64,000 bases of DNA, from assembly GCA_011391085.1 (NCBI GenBank), contig JAABRD010000028.1:1-64000 (forward strand), read 5' to 3'. The notes beneath the pieces were generated by a model. It was not told the origin of the DNA and ran no database searches. It worked only from the letters and a program-made list of their open reading frames with translations. Of this stretch, positions 17,201-25,287 are shown in pieces. Source of the stretch: Thiotrichaceae bacterium (lineage in GTDB: Bacteria > Pseudomonadota > Gammaproteobacteria > Beggiatoales > Beggiatoaceae). Positions within the stretch are counted from its first letter, which is position 1; each line of letters begins with the position of its first letter. A program made the position numbers and the translations under genes.

Positions 17201-19312
17201 AACTTTTATCCTCTACCGGATTCTACACTGTATGCACCCGACACCACCGGCCTAAACATTACGGATTGGCAACATAATCCACAACCCAAGATCAATGGCA
17301 CGAATTTACCTTTGGAATCGCATGAACTGTCTCGTTCCTTAGCGATTGCACCCAACCGGTCGACTTTTCTACTAGGCACGGAATGGTATTTACGGTTATT
17401 TGATGCTGAAGGAAAATTATTGTGGACAGTGCCAGCACCCAGCACTACATGGGCCGTCAATATCTCCGGCGACGGTCAAAAAGCGATTGCCGCTTTAGGA
17501 GACGGCACCATCCGTTGGTATAACCTAAGCAATGGCGAAGAATTACTCGCCTTCTTTCCTCATACCGATGGCAAACGTTGGATTGCCTGGACCCCCTCTG
17601 GCTATTACATGAGTTCAGGAGAAGACGCAGATAATCTGATCGGTTGGCATGTCAATCAAGGCAAAGACCAGGCCGCGCAATTTTATCCTATCAGTGCCTT
17701 GCAAACGGAATTTAAACGGCCTGATGTTGTCAAAAAAGTGCTAGATACACTCACGGAAGATAAAGCGGTGTTGGTGGCTAATCTGGAAAAAGGTATCGAC
17801 GCGGGGGAACGAATGACGACTAGCCAACGGTTAGAATTGGCTAAGGAGAAATACCAAGTTAAAACCACGCCCAGCGGTTTGGGCAAAGCCATTATCGTCG
17901 CCGCTAGTGGGGAACAACAAGAGAATATGCTATTTCCCTATACCAACCAGTTTACCCAAGCCATGTATAATTTTCTCCATGACAAAGGCTTTTCCGATGG
18001 GGATATTGTGTATCTCAACCCACTTCCTCCCATTGTTCCATCCAGTGGATATACCGAAATTGGACGACAAGATTTTTCCATGCGGGACCCTTTACAGGAA
18101 CTGACGCAAGCCATTGACCAGGTGAGTAGTGAACTGAAACCTGGGCAACAGTTTATTTTTTACTTACATGGTCATGCCCGTGCGCAAGAAATCTTGTTGG
18201 GAAGAGATATGATTCTCTCCGCCACCCAATTGAAAGAACTGTTGGAACGTTTGCCCAAAGACGTTCAGCAAATTATCATTTTGGATACCTGCTACTCAGG
18301 CTCCTTTTTAGCGGCCTTGGCTGGAGTGCCGCAACGCACGGTCATCACCAGTGCCGATAACCAATCCAAAGCCTGGACCAACGAGGTGAAAAGTTTTGCC
18401 CAAACTTTTCTACAACGTTTGAGAAAGGGAGACAGTGTCTATCAATCGTTTGCCATCGCCAATCAGGACATTGTTAGCGACTCGCAAGTGTTTGGAGAAC
18501 AACGTCCTCAACTAGACGATAATCAAGATGGTAGTTACACCGACCAAGATGGTCCAGTGGCAAAGGCCATTTATTTGGGTGGGCAAAAAGTCTCGGCATC
18601 ATTACCACCCGAAATTACCAAAGTCCATCCCGCTATTTACCTTGACCCTAGCCAAACTTCGGCCACTTTATGGGTCGAGACTTCCTTTGGTTTGGACAGT
18701 ATCAATCAGGTGCAAGCGATTTTGACTAATGAAACTGATAAACCAACCGACTATCAAGGTGAACAAACCCAAGCCACTCGTCGAGAAATCACGCTGACAC
18801 CGAATTATGAATTGCAACGGTTTGAGGCGGAATATAACGGTTTTCAGGATGCCAAACAATGGCGAATTTTCTACCAAGCCGAGAGTATCGAAGGCGACTG
18901 GTCCGAGTTTCAAGTGGGCTTTGTTCGCACTGACATTGACCAGACTAGCGTGACGGTAGAAGCGATAGTGAATCAACCAGTTTATCAAATCGGCGACCCG
19001 TTTCGTTTTGAAGTGATGATAGCAGGCGAAGGGAATTTTGATTTCTACGTGGGCTTCCTCTTTCCGCACGGTGATTACGCCACCATTGGTTATCCATTTT
19101 CCTTCAGTACGATGAATGAACTATTACCTTACCAGAAAAATTTGACACTGGCGAAGGAGGGACAAACGTTCACCATTTTGAGTTTTGGTTTGGGACTGCC
19201 TACCATGGAGACGGGTGATTATCAAGCGTGTGCCTTACTGACTAAGGCAAATAGTGACCCGAATGAGAATAGCAATTGGGTGAAGTTGGATTGTGAGGGG
19301 TTTCGGTTTTAA
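14273..19312 (+). CDS. Secreted WD40-like double-propeller protein with caspase-like domain
   Basis: A 1679-residue exported protein; AGGAGATATTTT precedes the ATG and the signal peptide ends near FTWASE. Residues about 29-580 and 608-1160 are two homologous WD40-like halves (both contain LETGMH-x-APIN, DKTLRLWDL, FSPDGQYLAASL, WETQQW, GYYMSSGEDADNL), spaced about 1.74 kb in DNA. A clan-CD domain follows (about 1195-1420) with predicted His1301 (FYLHGHA) and Cys1340 (LDTCYSGSF). The remaining ~240 residues are beta domains resembling the C terminus of the 5334 protein (a single-domain surface module ending in a Cys). Probably an extracytoplasmic sensor-protease; substrate unknown. The WD-caspase layout recalls bacterial metacaspase-type proteins, but export makes it distinct. 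Confidence 0.85.
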   Translation: MPTNLTKLIFYFMLTLSPFTWASEPSGAPILRLETGMHTAPINQISVDAQERFLLTASLDKTLRLWDLNDGKQIQIYRVPIGVNNQEGQLRAGAISPNGDWIAGGGDTGIEWEGGPSIYLFNRMTDKLVKRLYGLPANILYLCFSPDGQYLAASLAGNGGVHVWETQQWAQVFSDTQYGNSSTSCQFDSQNRLITSAWDGYLRLYSPTSGTFTLVTQAQAPGGKQPLRAVFSSNGNKIAVGFADSPQVNVLDGHTLGLLYAPDLNDILGSKVTFSMTWSDDEQQLCASGDYEDYSDNQPNFLIRCWSQGGQGGHTDYWLGTTMITHIRWLRSGELVYSSMEPSWGILDSTGKKRVEHTATTADYSSLIFGGFLVSYDGSTVQFGLKLLEYRPVRFSLFQSSLLTDPPTDPSLAGPDTTSLNITGVGTVQTKLNGIALPLTPNERSVSTAIAPDQSSFLLGAGFLRLFDAKGQLKWAVPVPGSVVWAVNISGDGQKAIAALGDGTIRWYNLRNGEELLALFPHVDGKRWIAWTPSGYYMSSGEDADNLLGWHVNHGKDQAASFYLVGQLYSKTYKKPEVVQRTLVTLSEKKALAELQAENTPNEPSTKPILQLETGMHIAPINWFDIDANEQFLMTASNDKTLRLWDLTTGGLITTYRIPIGAGSEGFLQAVAISPHGEWIAGGGKTGFEWDRSTSIYLFNRKTGKLFKRLVGLPEVISRLCFSPDGQYLAASLVASSVGKGIRVWETQQWTQVFSDTNYGDRSMSCQFDSQNRLLTSAWDGYLRLYSPTSGTFTLVTQAQAPGGKQPSHAVFSPRGDKIAVGFNDSAKVNVLDGQTLALLYAPDTSSIGNGALHSVTWSTDEQLLCAGGSYQDNYLNRLIRCWSQGDQGSYTDWVASTNTIFQLRFLQNGDLAYGTAEPSWGILDGSGKKRLEQTASIADYRFMKFLVSYDGSIVDFYFSLLSGRPARFFLDQQRLNFYPLPDSTLYAPDTTGLNITDWQHNPQPKINGTNLPLESHELSRSLAIAPNRSTFLLGTEWYLRLFDAEGKLLWTVPAPSTTWAVNISGDGQKAIAALGDGTIRWYNLSNGEELLAFFPHTDGKRWIAWTPSGYYMSSGEDADNLIGWHVNQGKDQAAQFYPISALQTEFKRPDVVKKVLDTLTEDKAVLVANLEKGIDAGERMTTSQRLELAKEKYQVKTTPSGLGKAIIVAASGEQQENMLFPYTNQFTQAMYNFLHDKGFSDGDIVYLNPLPPIVPSSGYTEIGRQDFSMRDPLQELTQAIDQVSSELKPGQQFIFYLHGHARAQEILLGRDMILSATQLKELLERLPKDVQQIIILDTCYSGSFLAALAGVPQRTVITSADNQSKAWTNEVKSFAQTFLQRLRKGDSVYQSFAIANQDIVSDSQVFGEQRPQLDDNQDGSYTDQDGPVAKAIYLGGQKVSASLPPEITKVHPAIYLDPSQTSATLWVETSFGLDSINQVQAILTNETDKPTDYQGEQTQATRREITLTPNYELQRFEAEYNGFQDAKQWRIFYQAESIEGDWSEFQVGFVRTDIDQTSVTVEAIVNQPVYQIGDPFRFEVMIAGEGNFDFYVGFLFPHGDYATIGYPFSFSTMNELLPYQKNLTLAKEGQTFTILSFGLGLPTMETGDYQACALLTKANSDPNENSNWVKLDCEGFRF
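14357..17760 (+). repeat. Internal tandem duplication of the propeller module (~1.74 kb period)
   Basis: The stretch starting CCGATTCTCCGTCTTGAAAC at 14357 recurs as CCGATTTTGCAATTAGAAAC at 16094, and homology continues to about 17760. Some blocks are nearly identical (for example GGCACTTTTAC, CCAACTTCAGG), others have diverged, so the duplication is not recent everywhere. Confidence 0.8.
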
Positions 19313-19323
19313 GTTATCTCGGA

Positions 19324-19349
19324 GGAGTCCAAGACATGTTTTGGACTCC
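19324..19349. terminator. Terminator hairpin, GGAGTCCAAGAC family
   Basis: GGAGTCCAAGACATGTTTTGG plus ACTCC, 11 bases after the caspase stop, with one G-T pair in the stem. It also lies just past the 3' end of the convergent Uma2 gene, so it may serve both. Confidence 0.65.
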
Positions 19350-19359
19350 CCAAGTTGGA

Positions 19360-20127
19360 TTAAAGTTCCTCTGGGTCCAGACCCAAAGCTCGTAATTTGG
19401 CCGCGAATTTGTCGGCCCGTTGTCGTTCCAGCGTCGCTCGTTCCGCCGGCGTTGGTAGCCATTGACCATTGACATCGCGCCACCGTAACCATTGACGTTC
19501 CAAACCGTCATACTTACCGTCCCACGGACCCAATTCCAATTGGACCTCTGGTAGCCACAGGGTTTGGGTGGTTGACGGCTGTTTCACATAACCGGTGGAG
19601 GTTAATTTGAAAAACTGAACTTCATTGGTATAACGACTAAAGACCACGTAATAAGGAATCTGAAGAATTTTTTCATAAACTTCCCATTTAGTGGGCGGTC
19701 TCTGGGGGAGTGAGGTGGTGCGTCCCAAATCCTCGTTTTCGGTACCAGGGGAAAGCAATTCGACCACCAACAGAGGAATGACTTGCTCATCCCAGACTAC
19801 ATAACTATTACGCAAATCACGACCTTGATACAGTGGCGAGAGGCCCACCACCGCAAACCAATCAGGTCGTTTATACCAATGTTCATGTTGACGGTCATAG
19901 TATAAGTTCAAATCCGAAGCCACGAACACCTTATCACTGGCATACGCTGGCGGTTGGAAGGTTTCTTTTAACAATTGTGGTTGTTGGTCATGGAAAATGT
20001 CGGGCAAACCAGGGTCCTCCGGGTCTTCACTGGGTAACTCATACATAGTGGGCCACGGTTTCACCGGACGACCAGTGGTGGCCTCCAGAGACCGTGAGTA
20101 GGAGTCTAATAACATAGCAACAGACAT
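19360..20127 (-). CDS. Uma2-family (DUF820) endonuclease-like protein
   Basis: A 255-residue protein of the Uma2 family with PD-(D/E)XK-like features: VFVASDLNLYYD, WYKRPDWFAVVG, VIPLLVVELLSPGTENED and YYVVFSRYTNEVQFF. The C terminus is a charged helix (ERATLERQRADKFAAKLRALG). Uma2 genes are abundant in cyanobacteria and large sulfur bacteria; their function is unproven. It is convergent with the caspase gene and divergent from the frameshifted paralogue. Confidence 0.85.
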   Translation of the reverse strand: MSVAMLLDSYSRSLEATTGRPVKPWPTMYELPSEDPEDPGLPDIFHDQQPQLLKETFQPPAYASDKVFVASDLNLYYDRQHEHWYKRPDWFAVVGLSPLYQGRDLRNSYVVWDEQVIPLLVVELLSPGTENEDLGRTTSLPQRPPTKWEVYEKILQIPYYVVFSRYTNEVQFFKLTSTGYVKQPSTTQTLWLPEVQLELGPWDGKYDGLERQWLRWRDVNGQWLPTPAERATLERQRADKFAAKLRALGLDPEEL

Positions 20128-20195
20128 AATGAGGGATACCTCGTAGTGTTCAAACCATCGATAAGAATAGAATAGAATAGCATGTTTTGACGAGG

Positions 20196-20264
20196 AGTAC
20201 CACGAATTTAAAAATCAACGAATTGATGCAGGGTTAATTCGTTTCTTTCTCAATTCGTGGTACT
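20196..20264. repeat. Inverted repeat AGTACCACGAATT...AATTCGTGGTACT
   Basis: Imperfect stem-loop 30 bases upstream of the 20295 gene, containing AATCAACGAATTGA and TTAATTCGTTTC arms. It resembles 14144-14220, which sits in the same position before the other caspase gene. Confidence 0.55.
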
Positions 20265-20294
20265 ATCACTTTTTACTATAACAGGAAACTTAAT

Positions 20295-21014
20295 ATGACA
20301 AACTTAACTAAACTCAGCCACTTTTTCTTAGTATTCTGGTTATTATTTATCCACTCGGCGTTCACTTTCGCCGCCGACCTCACCTTCACCCCCAACGCGC
20401 CCATTGTGGAACAGGGAAAACAAATAACATTGTCTGTCTCTGGCACCAGTGGCGAAGTGACTTGGACGGTCGCCAAAGGGCAAATTCAGGGGACGGGGAT
20501 GCAGGTGACTTATGTGGCACAGGTAGGATTGGATGTGGTGACGGTGATGGATGGGGAGGGGAATGTGGCGACGGTTAAAATCGTCATCATGTTGTCCAAT
20601 AATATTTCGTTGGAAAACGCGAATTGGGAGGTGTTTACGAATCGCAGTAATATTTACGCATTGTTGCTGTCAGAAGATGGCAAAACGTTATGGGTGGGAA
20701 CAGAAGGGGGACTGGAAAAGCGAGATGCACAGACGGGAGAAATTCAGCAGGTTTTTATCAATACGGATGGCTTGCCAGGCAACTTTGTTAGTGCCCTCCT
20801 CTCCGATAGCCAAGGCGGGCTGTGGGTCGGGACTTGGGCTAAAGGCGGATTAGCCCACTATGCGCAAGGGCAGTGGCAGGTGTTCAACACCGACAATTCG
20901 GGCTTGCCATCCAACCTTGTTTCTTCCCTCTTCCCCGATAGCCAAGGCGGGCTGTGGGTAGCAACCGGTCCAGAATGGGATATTGAAAAGCAAGAGAGTG
21001 TAGGAGGGGGTTAG
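20295..21014 (+). CDS. N-terminal part of frameshifted propeller-protease paralogue
   Basis: Codes for 239 residues: signal peptide (ending near FTFAA), the Ig-like domain nearly identical to that of the 5334 protein (ADLTFTPNAPIVEQGKQ), and the first three propeller blades. It then stops at TAG in GGAGGGGGTTAGCC (21003-21016). One extra base in the G-run would restore GGGLAYLNAQGQW and join it to the next reading frame. This could be a real frameshift, phase variation, programmed slippage or a sequencing error; sequence alone cannot separate these. Confidence 0.75.
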   Translation: MTNLTKLSHFFLVFWLLFIHSAFTFAADLTFTPNAPIVEQGKQITLSVSGTSGEVTWTVAKGQIQGTGMQVTYVAQVGLDVVTVMDGEGNVATVKIVIMLSNNISLENANWEVFTNRSNIYALLLSEDGKTLWVGTEGGLEKRDAQTGEIQQVFINTDGLPGNFVSALLSDSQGGLWVGTWAKGGLAHYAQGQWQVFNTDNSGLPSNLVSSLFPDSQGGLWVATGPEWDIEKQESVGGG

Positions 21015-21019
21015 CCTAC

Positions 21020-23761
21020 TTGAATGCGCAAGGGCAGTGGCAGGTATTCAACACTGACAATTCGGTCTTGCCAACCAACGAAGTTTTTGCCTTATTAGGC
21101 GATGGTCAAGGTGGACTGTGGGTGGGAACTTCTAAAGGTTTAGCCCACCGCAATGTCCAAGGAGAGTGGGCGCTGTTCAAGGTCACGACCAACTCGTACT
21201 TCTTAACAGACCTAAACAATGTTGTGACCGCCCTGTCAAGTGATGGTCAAGGCGGACTGTGGATAGGAACTCTTAAAGAAGGTTTAGCCCACCGCAATGT
21301 CCAAGGAGAGATGGTGTTCACAAAAGATTTGGGCTTGCCAGACAACATGGTGCACACCCTGTTAAGTGATGGTAAGGGCGGGCTGTGGGTAGGAACTTTT
21401 GACAGTTTAGGCCACTACAGTGCCCAGGGAGAATGGATGATGGTGAATACAGAAAACTCGAACTGGCCATCCGACATAAAAGCCTTATTAAACGATGGTC
21501 AAGGCGGGCTGTGGGTAGGATTTCGTGGTGGTTTAGCTCACCGCAGTGCCCAGGGAGAATGGACGGCATTCAATACAGAATGGCCAGGCGGCTGGGTGAC
21601 AAGCCTGTCAAGCGATGGTCAAGACGGGCTGTGGGTGGGAACGGCTATTGCCTATGGTTCTAAAGGAGGTTTAGCGCACCGCAGTGCCCAGGGAGAATGG
21701 ACGGTATTCAATACAGAAAATTCTGGTTTGCCATCCAACGATGTAACAACCCTATTAAGCGATGGTCAAGGTGGGCTGTGGGTGGGAACTTATAAAGGTT
21801 TAGCCCACCGTGGTGTCCATGGAGAATGGACGGTGTTCAACGCAGAAAATTCGGGTCTGCCAGACGGCCGATTAGAGGCTCTGTTAAGCGATGGTCAAGG
21901 CGGTCTGTGGGTGGGAACTGATGGAGGAGGATTAGCCCATTACAGCGCCCAAAGACAATGGGAAGTGTTTAGTCCCGACAATTCCAGTTTGCCATCCTAC
22001 TATGTTCGTGCCTTATTAAGCGATAGCCAAGGCGGGCTGTGGGTCGGGACTTCTGGCGGATTAGCCCATTACACTACCTCTGGTCAATGGCAAGTGTTTA
22101 ATACCGACAATTCCGCTTTGCCTGACAACCGGGTTTTGGCCTTATTAGGCGATAGCCAAAGCGGCCTATGGGTCGGAACTGATGGAGGTCTCGCCCACCT
22201 CACCTTCACCCAAAAAACCGCCCTCTGCCAAACCACCGACGCCACCACCTGCGAGAACCTCCAGGCAACCAAACGCGCCGCTATTCTTATTGCTGGAGGA
22301 GGCGCCGACAGTTCCAACACCCTTTGGGACACGACTGAATCTATCACCAATTATCTCTACAAAGTCTTTAACAAACGCGGCTTTGATAACGATGAGATTT
22401 ACTACCTCTCCCCCAAAGCCTGGGCGGATTTCAATGGAGATGGCCTAGATGACCGCATTGTCGATGCCCCCAAACCAGAACGTCCTCTTACCCCAGAAGA
22501 TGTTCGACTGGCTTTGGAATGGGCCAAGGGACTGGGCAAACTGGACCAACCGTTGTATCTGTTTTTCGTGGACCACGGGGGCACGGAGAAATTCCAGTTA
22601 AGCAAAATGGAATATCTGGAAGTGACCACCTTGAAAACCTGGTTAGATGATTATCAAACGGTCACTGGTAACCAAGTGATGATGGTCATTGATGCGTGTC
22701 ATTCGGGGCAACTGTTAGACTCTCTCAAAGCCCCGAACCGTGCCATTATCAGTAGCACTGGCGACGGTTTGGCCTACTTTGAACGCACCGATAAACGCGG
22801 TTTTAGTCGCTTCTTTGCTACGGGGTTACTCAAAGGGATGAACTTCTGGGAAGCCTTTGGTTATGCGGGAGATGAACAAGTTAAGTTGTTAGGCGATGTT
22901 TCCAAAATGGAAACGGCCAGCACGGGTAAAACTCAAGAGATTGGTCAAGTGCCACGGTTTTATGATGGCTATGATGGCAGTGATGCGGGCAAATGGCTAA
23001 AACAGATTTATCTCAACGGCAGTTTCACGGCTGGCGATTTGACTTTGGCAGTGGAAAGTATGACCCCTTCCACTGCATTAACCGTCGGCACACCCTTGTC
23101 ACTGAAAGCCAAAGCCATTCTCGCCGAAGGCCTGATTGAACGAGTGTGGGCCGTCATCAGACCACCTAAAATGAACTTGGTCATGGATAGCAACGGCACC
23201 CCCATTTTGGTGTTACCACGACTCGCCTTGACTCCTTCCAAGAGTGAGAAAGAGATATGGGAAACCACTTGGCAAGAAGCGATGTATAACGGTGACTATC
23301 AAGTGACCTTCTATGCCGAAGACAACCAAGGCACGATTGCCAGCAGTGACCTGCCCGTGGTGATTACCGTCACCGGTGGCATTGACCCACCTCCCCAAGC
23401 CTTGGTGCAATTAGGTTTGGAGAAAATGCAATATCAGTTTGGCGAACGTTTCACGGCCACCTTGACCGAACAATTAAGTTGGGGATATGATTTATATGCC
23501 GCGGTCTTATTACCTGATGGTCAAACGTTTGTCACCTTGAAAAACACCAACGAATTTGCCCCGTTGAATGAACCCAAACCGTGGCGGGCACGACGTATTC
23601 AAACGCAACCGGTGACGTGGATAGATATGACCTTGCCTGACACGTTACCTACGGGACAATATTGCTTGTTTGGGATTTTGTCACCCGAAGGGGGAGACGT
23701 GTTTGAGACGTTGAGTCAGGGGTTGTGGGTATCGGAGACGAAGTGTTTCGAGATACTTTAA
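21020..23761 (+). CDS. C-terminal part of frameshifted propeller-protease paralogue (legumain/caspase-like)
   Basis: This frame carries nine more propeller blades, then the clan-CD domain with intact predicted His (codon 22574, FFVDHGG) and Cys (codon 22697, IDACHSG), and the two C-terminal beta domains. The protease part is almost the same as in the 5334 gene. The first possible start is a TTG at 21020 without a convincing ribosome site and without an export signal. It is therefore better read as the rest of the 20295 gene than as a separate gene. Joined, the protein would be about 1155 residues. Confidence 0.75.
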   Translation: MNAQGQWQVFNTDNSVLPTNEVFALLGDGQGGLWVGTSKGLAHRNVQGEWALFKVTTNSYFLTDLNNVVTALSSDGQGGLWIGTLKEGLAHRNVQGEMVFTKDLGLPDNMVHTLLSDGKGGLWVGTFDSLGHYSAQGEWMMVNTENSNWPSDIKALLNDGQGGLWVGFRGGLAHRSAQGEWTAFNTEWPGGWVTSLSSDGQDGLWVGTAIAYGSKGGLAHRSAQGEWTVFNTENSGLPSNDVTTLLSDGQGGLWVGTYKGLAHRGVHGEWTVFNAENSGLPDGRLEALLSDGQGGLWVGTDGGGLAHYSAQRQWEVFSPDNSSLPSYYVRALLSDSQGGLWVGTSGGLAHYTTSGQWQVFNTDNSALPDNRVLALLGDSQSGLWVGTDGGLAHLTFTQKTALCQTTDATTCENLQATKRAAILIAGGGADSSNTLWDTTESITNYLYKVFNKRGFDNDEIYYLSPKAWADFNGDGLDDRIVDAPKPERPLTPEDVRLALEWAKGLGKLDQPLYLFFVDHGGTEKFQLSKMEYLEVTTLKTWLDDYQTVTGNQVMMVIDACHSGQLLDSLKAPNRAIISSTGDGLAYFERTDKRGFSRFFATGLLKGMNFWEAFGYAGDEQVKLLGDVSKMETASTGKTQEIGQVPRFYDGYDGSDAGKWLKQIYLNGSFTAGDLTLAVESMTPSTALTVGTPLSLKAKAILAEGLIERVWAVIRPPKMNLVMDSNGTPILVLPRLALTPSKSEKEIWETTWQEAMYNGDYQVTFYAEDNQGTIASSDLPVVITVTGGIDPPPQALVQLGLEKMQYQFGERFTATLTEQLSWGYDLYAAVLLPDGQTFVTLKNTNEFAPLNEPKPWRARRIQTQPVTWIDMTLPDTLPTGQYCLFGILSPEGGDVFETLSQGLWVSETKCFEIL

Positions 23762-23768
23762 GAACGTT

Positions 23769-23794
23769 GGAGTCCAAGACAGGTCTTGGACTCC
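23769..23794. terminator. Terminator hairpin, GGAGTCCAAGAC family
   Basis: GGAGTCCAAGACAGGTCTTGG plus ACTCC, seven bases after the protease stop. It is the fourth copy of the shared hairpin. Confidence 0.7.
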
Positions 23795-23837
23795 CGTTGA
23801 ACCATTTGGCCGTTACGAGAACCTGCGACTTGAACTC

Positions 23838-24110
23838 CTAATTGAGAACCTCCGCTGGCCGCTTCTGCCGACGCCCAGAAATCGTCGAAATGTGATAGCC
23901 ATAGTCCAACAAAATGTCGGTGGAAATTTCCGAGGACAAGTCCACCAAGTCCATATATCTGTCATCCTCCTCAGGCACCGAAATGCGGATCCAAATATTG
24001 TCCCGATAAATAGGACTTTCCAGAATTTCCATCAACTCAATTTCAGGAAACCGTTCCTTGAGTTGCTGAAACAAATTGAGACTCAGTTCTTGTTGTTTAA
24101 GATTTATCAT
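23838..24110 (-). CDS. Small partner protein of HEPN module 1
   Basis: A 90-residue protein I do not recognise (MINLKQQELSLNLFQQLKERFPEIEL, then acidic SVPEEDDRY and C-terminal DILLDYGYHISTISGRRQKRPAEV). Its start overlaps the HEPN stop by four bases. It does not show a minimal nucleotidyltransferase GSx-D-x-D motif, so it is not an ordinary MNT partner. A close copy lies at 24637-24909 with an identical last ~29 residues. Confidence 0.65.
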   Translation of the reverse strand: MINLKQQELSLNLFQQLKERFPEIELMEILESPIYRDNIWIRISVPEEDDRYMDLVDLSSEISTDILLDYGYHISTISGRRQKRPAEVLN

Positions 24111-24481
24111 GATTGTAACTCCTTGAGGATGGTTTCGACAAATTCACGCGCCTTTTTCAAATGACGTGAAGCGACATTTTGTGACAACAAAATGGAATCA
24201 TAATCTGCATCATTTCTGACGTGTTGTAACGTCAACAAATAAGACTTCAGATGGTTCGGGTACACTTTGCGTTTCCGAATTAATTCGGCTGCAAAATAGG
24301 ATTGGGTGGTATCATGGTTTTTACGTTCAGGTTCAAAACCAATTTTAGCCAAAGCCGCAATTGCCGCTTGAAACGCCGCATAATAAGCACGATTTGCCGA
24401 AGCGTTGTATAACTGATTGGCTAAGAGTAACTCAGCCGCTTTGAGATTTTCTTGAGATTTGAGAAGAAATTCGGTTTTCAT
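24107..24481 (-). CDS. HEPN-domain protein, module 1
   Basis: The start is the ATG giving MKTEFLLKSQENLKAAELLL (124 residues), not the upstream in-frame codon. The helical sequence with YNASANRAYYAAFQAAIAAL and HVRNDADYD matches the PF05168-type HEPN domain; the R-N-x-A-D-Y motif stands where HEPN RNases have R-x4-6-H. HEPN proteins are often RNase toxins with a small partner, here the overlapping downstream gene. Confidence 0.8.
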   Translation of the reverse strand: MKTEFLLKSQENLKAAELLLANQLYNASANRAYYAAFQAAIAALAKIGFEPERKNHDTTQSYFAAELIRKRKVYPNHLKSYLLTLQHVRNDADYDSILLSQNVASRHLKKAREFVETILKELQS

Positions 24482-24636
24482 GGTGTTAAGATAAGACAAG
24501 GTCAATGGAAAGTCAAGCCCTTACTGTCAAGGTAATCTAGTTTATCACAAAAAAGGAGGTGGTGCAAGTTTTTTATTCGGGCTGACACCACGCAGGTTTA
24601 TGTCGCTTTGCCCAAACAAAGCGACGCTTTGAACTC

Positions 24637-24909
24637 CTAATTGAGAACCTCCGCTGGCCGCTTCTGCCGACGCCCAGAAATCGTCGAAATGTGATAGCCA
24701 TAGTCCAACAAAATGTCGGTGGAAAGTTCTGCTGACAACGCCCGTAATTCAATATATCGGTCATCCTCCTTTGGCATGACCACGCTTACCCAAATATTAT
24801 CTGGATAAACTGGACTTTCATCAATGCCTACCAGTTCGATGTCGGGAAACCGCGTCTGAAGTTGTTGAAAGAGATTTAAACTCAGTTCTTGTTGTTTGAA
24901 ATTTATCAT
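24637..24909 (-). CDS. Small partner protein of HEPN module 2
   Basis: A 90-residue paralogue of the 23838 gene. The middle (VGIDESPVYPDNIWVSVVMPKEDDRYIELRALSAE) has diverged while the last 29 residues and their DNA are identical, indicating gene conversion or strong constraint at the 3' end. Four-base overlap with the HEPN gene. Confidence 0.65.
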   Translation of the reverse strand: MINFKQQELSLNLFQQLQTRFPDIELVGIDESPVYPDNIWVSVVMPKEDDRYIELRALSAELSTDILLDYGYHISTISGRRQKRPAEVLN

Positions 24910-25280
24910 GATTGTAACTCCTTAACAATTGCCGCTACTAATTCTTGTGCCCGTTTTAATTGCCGTACCGCAACCTTTTGAGAAATCAATTGAACATTAT
25001 AATCTGCGTCATTCCTGACATCTTGCAATTCCATCAATGAGGATTTCAAGTGCCCAGGATAAACTTTGCGTTTCTGAATCAGTTCTGCAACAAAATTGGA
25101 CTGGATTCGGTGATGATTTTGATGTTCGGATTCCAAACCAATTTTAGCCAAAGCCGCAATCGCCGCTTGAAACACCGCATAATAAGCACGATTTGCCGAA
25201 GCGTTGTATAACTGATTGGCTAAGAGTAACTCAGCCGCTTTGAGATTTTCTTGAGATTTGAGAAGAAATTCGGTTTTCAT
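24906..25280 (-). CDS. HEPN-domain protein, module 2
   Basis: A 124-residue paralogue of the 24107 gene. The first ~40 codons are essentially the same as in module 1 and the rest has diverged (DVRNDADYNVQLISQK). A family A element has inserted into the leader seven bases upstream of the ATG, which may cut the pair off from its promoter. Confidence 0.8.
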   Translation of the reverse strand: MKTEFLLKSQENLKAAELLLANQLYNASANRAYYAVFQAAIAALAKIGLESEHQNHHRIQSNFVAELIQKRKVYPGHLKSSLMELQDVRNDADYNVQLISQKVAVRQLKRAQELVAAIVKELQS

Positions 25281-25287
25281 GGTGTTA

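Noticed and set aside
21020-23761. Reading the second half of the propeller protease as an independent gene
   Set aside because: The only early start is a TTG without ribosome site or export signal, and the homology continues seamlessly from the first half.
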